A DNA stretch of 64,000 bases, taken from positions 1,922,001 through 1,986,000 of the forward strand of contig NC_063072.1 in assembly GCF_022605165.1 (NCBI RefSeq), in the 5' to 3' direction. Position numbers and translations under genes: made by a program. Numbering within the stretch: the stretch's first letter is position 1; each line of letters starts with the position of its first letter. Source of the stretch: Purpureocillium takamizusanense (taxonomy: Eukaryota > Ascomycota > Sordariomycetes > Hypocreales > Ophiocordycipitaceae). The notes below the pieces were generated by a model. It was not told the DNA's origin. It did not search any database and saw only the letters and a list, made by a program, of their open reading frames with translations. Of this stretch, positions 55,641 to 64,000 are shown in pieces.

Positions 55641-56663
55641 ATGGCCGACTCCGTGGGTGCGTGGCTCGAATCCCGCCTCTTCCGCCCACCTCTACCAATG
55701 CTGTTCCAGGGGGCGTATCTCCTTGACTGACATCGTATGCCGTCTTGCATAGATCGCGTGTTCGTTCACGCCCTCAACACAGTCAAAAAGATACCCAAGA
55801 CGGGTGCGTCGCGACCGCCTCCATCGGACCGATTACGGCTCTACGGCCTCTACAAGCAGGCAATGGAGGGGGACGTCGACGGCGTCATGGAGCAGCCCAC
55901 GGCCGGCCCAGGGCTGACGGCGGAAGAGCTGCAGCGAGAACGCGACAAGTGGGACGCGTGGAACTCACAAAGGGGCATCACGCGCACCGAGGCAAAGCGC
56001 AGATACGTCGAAGCGCTAATTGAGACGATGCACCGCTATGCGACAACCTCGTAAGTCTCGCACTCGTCATGCCGACTTGACAAATGACACGTATTGACGC
56101 CCCGGGCCGTCAGGGATGCCTCGGAACTGGTCACGGAACTCGAATTCGTCTGGAACCAGATCAAGCACAACTCTTCGAGTTCGACGGGCTCATCCCCAAA
56201 GGCTGGTGGCTCGACCGGAGCCCTGCGGCAGTTCCAACAGCCCATGAGCGGGAGCGACGGGCCGATGAGGATCCTCAGCCCGATGAGTGAGCAAGACGAG
56301 GCCGAACTGCGGTCGCAGCGACAGATGGACCTCGAGGACGAGGCCGAAGTGGAGAGCGCGCGCAGCAACCGGTGGCAGCGGAAGATGGAGCGTGCCATCA
56401 CGAAACTCTCCGCCGAGATCGCTGCGCTGCGAGAGCAGATCACGACCGGGCGTGAGTGGAAGTCCAAGAAGGCGCGCAGCTACCCCGCGTGGGTGAGCTG
56501 GCTGGCCTGGCTGGTCCTGAGGCACCTCGTCATCGACAGCGTCATCCTTGCCATCGTCTTGTTGTGGCTCCGCAAGCGAAAGGATAGGCGTCTTGAGGAC
56601 CTCGTCAGGGTGGCTCTCAAGATTATTCGGGAGTACGTCAGAAACGTGCTCCCGTCCAGGTGA
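55641..56663 (+). CDS. Acyl-CoA-binding membrane protein, Atg37/ACBD5 type
   Basis: Three exons (55641-55656, 55753-56050, 56114-56663) encode 287 residues. A 16-nt first coding exon gives MADSV and joins in phase to DRVFVHALNTVKKIPKTG, the start of the acyl-CoA-binding domain (about 6-105), with LYGLYKQAMEGDVDG and WDAWNSQRGITRTEAKRRYV, including the ligand-binding Tyr/Lys positions. A central Ser/Gly region and a coiled coil (WQRKMERAITKLSAEIAALR) precede one membrane helix near 235-258 (LVIDSVILAIVLLWL) and a basic tail. This layout is that of Atg37 in yeasts and ACBD5 in animals, tail-anchored peroxisomal proteins used in pexophagy and organelle contacts. Peroxisomal location is inferred from that family. 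Confidence 0.85.
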
Positions 56664-57839
56664 TGAGCGGCAACTTTGTCAAGATGCAGACCGACGCTCA
56701 AGTCCGGCGGCATTGGAGGCAGACACTTCGCGCCAGCTCCTGCCACATGGTATATGAGCCCTGTGAGTCGCGTTATAGTAAGTCGCGTTACAGCATAGCG
56801 ACTGGACTTGGATGACCGGCACGGTGGAAGAAGCTCTGGCCCCGCCAACTCCATCTCTGTGAGTATCCCGAACAGCTTGGTCCATCCCACGCGATGTAGT
56901 ATGACCACTGCTTGCACCACTTCACGACTGCTCGTCTCCGAGGGGCAAGCCGCGAGGGGCCGTAAGAACGGCGCCCGGCCCGAGGCAGGCCACTTCATGG
57001 AGTGATCCCATTTGTTCAGGATATAGGAGACATTCAAAGAGGTGGGTTGGCACAGGACAATGGCCCATGCGAAGCAGGCATGTCTCGATAAATAGAGCGA
57101 CACATGATGTATGATAGATGGCGAGGCTCCTCAGCCCAGACTCACTTCGGGCGCACGTCGGCGCGAGCCATGATGCAACGAGCACTGTCATTTACAAAGC
57201 TGAGCTGGCTGGTGGACGGCAGAGTCGAACAACACCAAGCCACTTGAGAAGGACAAAGTACATACATAGACTCTCCTCTCACAAACATCATGGCGGCCGC
57301 GGTTGGTCAATGAGCCCTATGCGGGCAGCAAGTCCTACACTTCCACTACGTACCACCTTGTCTACAAAGAACCGTTCTACCCACCCACGCGCTTGAGCTG
57401 TCGTTGCTGCTGCAGGTGATGTTGCGCATGCGTGTGACGGAGCTCCCGTCACACTGCGTGTCGGTGTGCCATGCACGCGAATATGACGAGACATTTTCGT
57501 ACTACACAACGTACTCCGTATATACATACTTGCATACATCTTGCGCTGCAGCTTCATGGGCGGTCAATTGGTCTCCTGTGAGGTGAGAGCGAATATCCGA
57601 CTTCCTTTCTTCGTTTCGTCTGTCCTTTCCTCCTTCCCAACCAACCCAACCCAATTCCCGTCCCCGTCCTTGAAAGGGGAAAAAGGATCACGGACCAACA
57701 CACCAGCGTTTATCCCCTCGTCCATCTCGTGACAACCTTGAAGTGTCCAATTAGAACAAGCCTATTCAGTCGTGTGTGTGTGTTTGTTTGTGTGTTTACG
57801 TCGTTTTTGTGTGTGCATCATCGAACGGACAGACTTCGC

Positions 57840-57881
<42 letters not shown>

Positions 57882-57948
57882 AAGCTCTTCATGGTTTTGG
57901 TTTTCGTCTCTTCCATCCTTTTTTTTTTTTTGAGTTCAAGGGGTAACA
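56664..57948. other. Intergenic region with leader-like simple repeats
   Basis: About 1.3 kb before the polyglutamine gene. It includes GT-rich sequence near 57770-57810, the GA run annotated separately and a T tract near 57918-57930. No coding frame is supportable. Confidence 0.5.
57842..57878. repeat. GA dinucleotide microsatellite
   Basis: About eighteen uninterrupted AG units lie 70 bp upstream of the polyglutamine ORF, probably in its 5' UTR or core promoter. Confidence 0.9.
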
Positions 57949-58244
57949 ATGAATCACTTCAGCCCGCGGTCTGGGCCGCCAGGTCCCTCTCGGGGTCCGC
58001 TGCAACCTCGACCTCAACCACATTCCCGAGCGCATCCCCAAGCGCAACCGCAACCGCAACCGCAACCACAACAACGGGGACAACCTCCCACCGCGCCGGC
58101 CGCGATGCTGCGCGGGCGAGACCGACATGCATCTGCTAGCAGCCTCCTGACACAACCAGCCACGGCCGCGGGTGCGGGTACGGGTGCGGGCGCGGCACAT
58201 CCGTCGCAAAATCACCCTCAGCAACAGCAGCAGCAACAGCAGCA

Positions 58245-58284
<40 letters not shown>

Positions 58285-58971
58285 CAGAGCGGCATCCCCG
58301 TCCTCGTCCACCTCACGCCTGCCGCCTTCTTCGTGCCCCTCCCGGCAGACGTCGCGGCCACTCCCCTCCCCCCGCCCGCGGACCGCGTCGCCCGCCTCCG
58401 CGCCATCCTCGCCCGCCTCGACGAGCACGCCGCCCAGGTGCGCTCCAACGCAATCGCCCTCGTGCGCCGCGACTGCTTCCGCCTGCTGAGCGACGCCCTC
58501 GCCGATGAGCCCGACCATCCCGCGCAGCCACCAGACGATGCTGGCCCGCCACCATCAGCGGCAGCTGGCGGTGGTCCTAGCCGTGGCCACTACCACCACC
58601 ACCACCGTCGCCACCACCAGAGGCATCCGCAGCAGGCCGCTGCCCCCAGCACCATCAGCAGCAGCAACAGCCTCACGCCCGAGGATTACAACGCCATGAT
58701 CGCCAACATGTCCGCCCCCAAGCCCCTCATGAGCATCATAGGCACCGGCGACTCCAGCACCTCCTCGTCATCATCTCCCTCCAACCTCCCCCGTCCGGAC
58801 TTCAGCAAGGTGCCCGACCGCTCGCACAGAGAGTTCGCCACCCACCAGATCATGGCGTCCGTGTCGCGCCTCCTCGACGAGCTCTCCCGGCTCGACCAGC
58901 ACTTCGCCCACACCAGGAGCGAGTACGAGGCTGCCCTCAAGCGCGAGCTGGAGGCCGACGAGGCCCGCTAG
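57949..58971 (+). CDS. Polyglutamine low-complexity protein, 3' end possibly frameshifted
   Basis: One exon, 340 residues to a TAG at 58969. Residues 1-85 are Pro/Gln/Arg/Gly-rich; a CAG/CAA run (58219-58287) encodes about 23 glutamines. A folded-looking part follows (IPVLVHLTPAAFFVPLPADV; RVARLRAILARLDEHAAQVR), then a His/Ser-rich stretch, and a helical C terminus (HREFATHQIMASVSRLLDEL, FAHTRSEYEAALKREL). I do not recognise a family. Directly after the stop, a different frame continues with coding-like sequence (GPVWPSLLHEASRHDYYLEA, and on to about 59232), which suggests that one base is gained or lost near 58965, or that the original gene was longer. No GT-AG intron fits the change of frame. 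Confidence 0.65.
58219..58287. repeat. CAG/CAA polyglutamine-coding repeat
   Basis: A CAG/CAA mixed triplet run of about 23 units, translated as polyglutamine in the ORF at 57949-58971. CAA interruptions should slow length change. Confidence 0.9.
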
Positions 58972-59232
58972 AAGCGGGACCCGTTTGGCCCTCGCTCCTC
59001 CACGAGGCCAGCCGTCACGACTACTACCTGGAGGCCTTTCCAGCCGAAGAAATCGAGCCCGGCGAAGCCGCTCCGCTCGTGCCTCAAGCGCCGTCCCGGG
59101 GATACGTTCTGATGAGGCAGACGAAACATTACCAGCAGGCCACGTGGAGTCTCACCAAGACACCTGCGATGGTTCTGGCGGGTTCAAGACCGCAACCCAC
59201 GTTACACAGCAACCAGCAGAACAGATACTGGT
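58972..59232 (+). pseudogene. Possible frameshifted 3' continuation of the polyglutamine gene
   Basis: In the frame shifted by one base relative to the upstream ORF, about 88 codons remain open after the TAG, with sequence such as DYYLEAFPAEEIEPGEAAPL and PQAPSRGYVLMRQTKHYQQ, mostly G/C at third positions in the first half, ending TAA near 59232. It has no start of its own. It may be a broken exon, an assembly error or chance. Confidence 0.35.
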
Positions 59233-59308
59233 AACATGGGGTATGACGGAGACATCTCGGTAGATTATTTTACCCTCATCGCCTCGCCTCCTCCAGTACG
59301 ACGTCCTA

Positions 59309-59316
59309 TATGTACA
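59309..59316 (-). promoter_or_regulatory. PUF-type element UGUACAUA downstream of complex I 78 kDa ORF
   Basis: The minus strand reads TGTACATA about 77 nt after the stop codon of the complex I gene, a full match to UGUANAUA. The PUF protein encoded at 48192-50728 carries residues predicted to read UGUAAAUA. Confidence 0.45.
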
Positions 59317-59392
59317 AAGCCGATCCAGACACCACCGTCCCGCAACATGACGACGCAAGGGAAATCTTTCTATTTTGGTACAGCAGCACGTC

Positions 59393-61938
59393 TTATACTC
59401 CGTACGCGATCTGGCCCATAGGCTTGTCCTCCTCCATACCGGGTGCCATGAAGTTTGTCCTCGGGTCACCCGTAGCCTTGGCTGCGGAGCACCGGGCCAT
59501 CGTCGGTGAGCTACAGATTGCGAGTTAGCATAAGAGCGAGCAAAGAGCGGGTCAATAGATATAAAAAAAACATACCTCCGAGAGATGGCATCTGTGAAAT
59601 AAAAGTTGTCGATAACCTTCTTCAGCGGCGCCCCACTAGCCTTGGATCCCTTGTTCTGGTCCACGAGCTGGACCTTGCTCAGTTGCCGCAGGGCAACGGG
59701 CTCAACCACGTCGTAGGCAGCCAGCGCCGGGCTGATCTCCACCATGCGGTCCCGCACCGCAGCAACATCGTCGTACGGTAAGGGAGCACCCAGGAACTCG
59801 CTGGCGGCCCGCAGGATCTTCCAGTCGGTTCGAGCCGCGCCGGGCAGGGAGGTGGCCGCACGGGTCATCTGGACGCGGCCCTCGGTGTTGACGTAGGTGC
59901 CCGCCTTCTCGGTGTACGCGGCACCAGGCAGGATGATGTCGGCAATCTGCGCACCACGGTCACCGTGGTGGCCCTGGTACACGACGAAAGCGTCCTTGGG
60001 GATATCGGCCTCGTTAAACTCGTCGGCGCCAAGGAGCCACACGAACTTGGGCTTGGTCTCCGCAACGGCAGCGGAGGGCGTCGTGAAGCCAACCTCGAAG
60101 GCGCCGGCTCGGGACGCTTCTCTCTGAAGAACGTTGTAGCCGTCCCACTCCGCGTTTGTGAAGTTAGCAGCGTTCTTCTCGACAAAAGCGCCAACGGTCT
60201 CGTAGAAGGCCTTGGCGTCAACATGGTCGGTGACACCGGAGCCGACGATGATCATAGGCCGCTTGGCAGCCTGGAGCTTCTTGCCGAAAGGACCAGTGAG
60301 AGCCTTCTTGAGCGCGGCGTGGTCGGCACCGAGGTGCTCGAACTCAAAGGTAGAGTCCCAGGTCTCGCCAACGACACCGATCTCAAGGTCGGAGAGGAGC
60401 CATTGTTTCCGGATGCGGGCGTTCAATACGGCGGCCTCGTGGCGGGGGTTGGTGCCGACGAGCAGAATGCAGTCAGCCTCCTCGATGCCCCAGATCCGGG
60501 AGTTGAAGGCGTAGTTGGACCGCACATCAATGCCGTGGGCGACGGGCTGGCTGCCGGTAGGAGTATCCAGAGCGAGGTTGTCAGAGCCCAGCTTGTTAGC
60601 CATGTCTTTGGCGACAACCAGGGACTCGACCTCGGTCAGGGCACCGGAAATGATCTTGAACTCGTTGCCCTTGGGCTTCTTCTGCTCCCAGGCACGGGCA
60701 ACCTCGGCGAGGGCCTCCTCCCAGTCGGCCGGCTCGAACTTGCCCTCTCGTCGGACGAGCGGCATGGTCAGTCGCTGGGTCTTGAGGCCGTCGCAGGCGA
60801 AGCGGGTCTTGTCGTTGATCCACTCCTCATTGACATCATCGTTCAGACGGGGGAGGATTCGCATGACCTCGAGGCCGCGAGAGTCGACGCGAATGTTGGA
60901 GCCCAGACCGTCGAGGACATCGATGGACTCGGTGTGCTTCAGCTCCCAGGGACGGGCGCGGAAAGCGTAGGGCTTGGACGTCAGCGCACCAACGGGGCAA
61001 AGGTCGATCACGTTGCCGGACAGCTCGGAGTCGAGGTTCTTCTCGAGGTAGGTACCAATCTGCAGGTCGTTGCCACGGCCCGTAGAGCCAAGCTCAGGCG
61101 CTCCGGCGATATCGTTGGCGAATCGGACACATCGGGTGCAGTGAATACATCGGTTCATTGAGGTCTTGATCAAGGGGCCAATGTTCTTGTCTTCGACGGC
61201 GCGCTTGCCGCCAATCTCGTGGAACCGGCCACGGTCGGCGCCGTACCGCATGGACTGGTCCTGAAGGTCGCACTCGCCACCCTGGTCGCAGATGGGACAG
61301 TCGAGCGGGTGGTTTGCGAGGAGGAACTCCATGACGCCCTCGCGGGCCTTGTGGGTGAGAGGCGAGTTCGTCTTGACAACCATGCCGGGCTGCACAGGCC
61401 AGGCGCAAGAGGCCACAGGCTTCGGGGCCTTTTCCACCTCTACCAAGCACATACGGCAGTTTCCGGCGATCATGAGCTTCCTGCGGGCTTTGTTAAATTT
61501 CGGCTCGTCGGGACAACGGGAAGGCGGGCAGATTCGTACTCATGGTAGCAATATCTGAGTACAATGTTAGCAGCTGCACCTGTCACATCCGAAAAGGGAG
61601 AACCATGAGCGGGGGGGCGGTACATACCTGGGAATGGTCACTCCAGCCTTCTCACAGGCCTGGATCAGAGCAGAGCCAGCTAGCCTGGGGTCAGCAACGA
61701 GGTCCGTAGCAGCTCGCCAATCGACGCGGCATACCTTCAATCGAGACCTTCTTTCCATCTGGCAAGGTGTTAGTACTTGTGAGCATCTCAATGGCTCCCC
61801 CCCGGTCTCGCGGTTCGCCTTACCGACTGTCAATTCGACCTCCGCCTGGCGCTGGGGCGTGGTCGCAAATGTCCGGGAGACGTTGGCGACCCGCCGGCCG
61901 GTCCGCCAAGCCGAACGTGCCAGAGACTGTCGAAGCAT
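59393..61938 (-). CDS. nuo78: NADH:ubiquinone oxidoreductase 78 kDa subunit (complex I, NDUFS1 homologue)
   Basis: Six exons (61824-61938, 61735-61758, 61628-61679, 61540-61554, 59576-61480, 59393-59510) encode 742 residues, near Neurospora's size. A mitochondrial presequence (MLRQSLARSAWRTGRRV) precedes the ferredoxin-like domain: VDGKKVSIEAGSALIQACEK, then [20 protein letters not shown], with Cys for cluster N1b. HPLDCPICDQGGECDLQDQ holds the N5 His/Cys ligands and CIHCTRCVRFANDIAG the N4 ligands. The molybdopterin-like large domain follows (IDVRSNYAFNSRIWGIEEAD; KFVWLLGADEFNEADIP). The last exon joins ISR to SSPTMARCSA and ends MGQIAYGV. Two microexons of 24 and 15 nt are needed to keep the family sequence. 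The protein carries three Fe-S clusters in the matrix arm of complex I. Confidence 0.95.
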
Positions 61939-62594
61939 CGTGTCGCCTTGACGGAGTGAAGGGGGGCGGTGATGACGATGCAGCGCGCTGCGGGCGGGAT
62001 AAAGGCTCAGTGGTTGACGTCGAGACAAGAACTGCTCGTCTCCTCGGGTGGATGGGAAGTGCGCCAAACACGGATTACCAGGTACTTTACCCCCGCTGTG
62101 ATTGGCTGGCCGGCTCCGACGTGTGTGCCTGAGGCCGCCGCCGCTGCCACGCCTAGGTAGCGCGTGTGGAGCCCCAGCCAGCGAGCCAGCCATAAACCCC
62201 AGAAATTTTGCGGACAGCTTGCCTGCTCTTCTTTTTTCTCTTCTCTCACCATAATTGTACCACGGGCACATTTTATTGTAGGTGAGCTTGAGCCGCCTGT
62301 TTGCCTCGCAGGCATGCGGTCCTCAGTCGAGTCTTCCTCTATCTTGTGCTCCAGATTGATTTCTATTACGCCGTTTATGGAAGCATGGGAGAGTAATTTC
62401 GCTCCTTGACCGCTGCCTCTTACCGCCGGTCGTTACATTCCGCATTGATGGACTCGCTTGCGATGCTTCGCAAGAGGCGGGTATCCGTGAAAGCATACGA
62501 AGTACGCACGTGTGAGGTGCGAGGGCTGCGTGAGGTGCATGTTCTCCTGTTGAGCAGGTCTCTCTCTATTTAAAGTTGCCAGGCACACGCCACG
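61939..62594. other. Spacer upstream of complex I gene and downstream of SelO
   Basis: About 660 bases hold the complex I promoter and the SelO 3' UTR. TCTCTCTCTATTTAAA near 62561-62576 is AT-rich 3' flank of SelO. No gene seen. Confidence 0.5.
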
Positions 62595-64000
62595 CTATGA
62601 GCTGCAGCTACACTGGAGGGCCCGTTCAGTCCTGGGCACCTCGCCAACCCATCGCTGCTCCTCCTCTGCATCGCCCTTCCACGTAGCACCATTGAAGGTG
62701 CGCCCGTCCCAGGCCTCTTCGAATGGGTTCAGCGCCATGTGCATGATGCGATCAAGGACGTCCCTCTCGCCTTCCTTTTCGACGCGTCGGATGACCTCGT
62801 CGAGGATCCAGCCGCGAGGGACAAAATTGGGGTTGACCTGCTTCATCGCCTGCATGCGCTCCTCGTCCCGTGCCGGGGACACAGTGCCGTCACCGTCCTG
62901 CCAGTCAGCAATGATCCTTGCCCGCCACTTATCGAGCCAAGACGCGAGCTGATCCCGGGCCTCGCCCTCGCTGGCCGTCTTGGGCGGTCCCTCCTGGTGG
63001 AAAAAGACGGAGGCCTTTTCCTTTCGGGCCTCCGGGGTGGAGAGGTCCGCCAGCTTGAGGCCACTCAGGCGGCGGAAGAAGTGGCTGAAATCTAATTCGA
63101 GGGTCTCCATGGTCGTAAAGATGGCGCTGATGAGCTCGTCATAATCTGACTTTTGAGCCTCTCGAAGGCCCAGGCGAGCAGTCATGAGCCGCTGGTACTC
63201 CGCAAGGGCGGTAGCCTTATACTCCTCGCCGGTCTGCATGATGAGCTTCTCCGCACGAGAGACGATCTCCTCCTCTTGGTTCTCCTTGACGCCCTCGGCA
63301 ACGAATGTCTCGTCGTCCACCATGGCCCCGGCACCTATCAATTCGCCAATAGCCTCTCCGAACCGGACGAGGTTCCACCAGATGATGGTAACCTGGTTAC
63401 CGTAGCTGTATCGCAGCATGTGGTCGTCGTGGTTGGGTGTGTAGGAGCGATCAAAGGTATCCATGAACCCAAACGGTCCAAAGTCTATTGACAGGCCGTA
63501 GATGGACGTGTTGTCCGTGTTCTGGCATCATGGTTAGCTGCGCTACCGGCGCAGGGAGATGAAGGGAGAGCGGGTCATACCAAGACGCCATTCATGAAGC
63601 CGTACGCCTGCCAGGCAGCGACCGTGAGGGCGTTCCTCCTCACAATCTCGCGGTACAGCCTGGTAAACCTGTTTTCCGCTGTCTCATCAGGTCCTTCAAT
63701 GTCTTTTGGCCCTAACCCACGCTTCGGCGCCGGCGACTGGTCTGGCTTTTCGGGGTCCGCAAGCCGGCCAGGGAGGTTTTCCCAGCCCCCAAAGACATCT
63801 TCGGCAATGTACGTGGCGAGTTTCCTGATTAGGTCCCTGTCTCCTCTCGCGCGCAAGATATCAAAGTTACCCAGCCGCAGCCACGACTGGGCGAAGCGCA
63901 GGACGATGGCCCCGGGCTCGATGGTCTCGCGCCTCACCTTGGAGTGCGGCAGGAGCGTGAGCGACAGCGCCCGGGTCGTGGGGATCTTGAGCGCGTTCAG
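62595..64000 (-). CDS. FMP40: Protein adenylyltransferase SelO (Fmp40-like), 5' part outside window
   Basis: Two exons are visible: 63581-64000 (open to the right edge) and 62595-63521, with intron 63522-63580. The visible 449 residues begin LNALKIPTTRALSLTLLPHS and contain REIVRRNALTVAAWQAYGFM, NGVL joined to NTDNTSIYGLSIDFGPFGFM, the active-site loop with its catalytic Asp, and HDDHMLRYSYGNQVTIIWWN. SelO proteins are pseudokinase-fold enzymes that transfer AMP to protein hydroxyls; yeast Fmp40 does so in mitochondria during oxidative stress. The C terminus ends ALQCSCSS: cysteine is found where many animal homologues carry selenocysteine. The N terminus, with glycine loop and targeting signal, is beyond the window. 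Confidence 0.92.

Overview
The window reads as nuclear DNA of a filamentous ascomycete, most likely a sordariomycete and plausibly Hypocreales. Genes have short GT-AG introns with CTAAC/CTGAC-like branch points, spacers are long and rich in pyrimidine tracts and simple repeats, and a lone dispersed 5S rRNA gene is present. Protein-level resemblance (complex I 78 kDa subunit, Dsc2, Tcp11/Sok1, Uds1, Ksh1) fits. All gene models were spliced by hand by matching reading frames, splice signals and recalled family patterns. No database search was run.

Layout. 1-1368 (-): DMT/EamA transporter, cut by the left edge. 3151-3818 (-): TAF13. 4361-4935 (+): Ksh1, whose start codon is split off by an intron. 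4936-15956: about 11 kb with no supportable gene, ending in the leader of a Tcp11/Sok1 protein (16211-18196, +). 18197-22696: spacer with an 18-bp minisatellite. 22697-25380 (-): Uds1 coiled-coil protein. 27274-27392 (+): 5S rRNA. 28132-29029 (-): Dsc2. 31579-33419 (+): a small upstream ORF overlapping a TDT-family (malate/sulfite type) transporter. 34550-43033: a three-gene accessory block (below). 43332-45217 (-): Ptc5-like mitochondrial PP2C. 46353-47387 (+): Pex39-like KPWE protein. 48192-50728 (-): eight-repeat PUF protein. 52128-52606 (-): mitochondrial ribosomal protein mS33. 52982-54043 (+): Pac1/Rnt1-type RNase III. 55641-56663 (+): acyl-CoA-binding membrane protein of the Atg37/ACBD5 type. 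57949-58971 (+): polyglutamine protein with an apparent break at its 3' end. 59393-61938 (-): complex I 78 kDa subunit with two microexons. 62595-64000 (-): SelO, cut by the right edge.

The most interesting region is 34.5-43.0 kb. It holds a 905-residue subtilisin-like protease with an intact Asp/His/Ser/Asn set behind a large N-terminal region; a convergent 1302-residue protein joining a fungal N-terminal domain, zinc fingers, TPR-like repeats and an Iks1-type kinase that has lost both catalytic aspartates; and, divergent from the latter across 229 bp, a 310-residue protein that I read as a candidate fungal gasdermin-like pore former with an acidic linker near its C terminus. Known fungal gasdermins sit beside protease genes that cleave them (Podospora het-Q1/het-Q2), so this block is a candidate regulated-cell-death or allorecognition module with an added pseudokinase sensor or scaffold.

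A second theme is mitochondria and peroxisomes (mS33, complex I, Ptc5, SelO, Pex39-like, Atg37-like). The PUF protein's visible base-reading residues predict a UGUAAAUA target, and a UGUACAUA element lies just downstream of the complex I stop codon.
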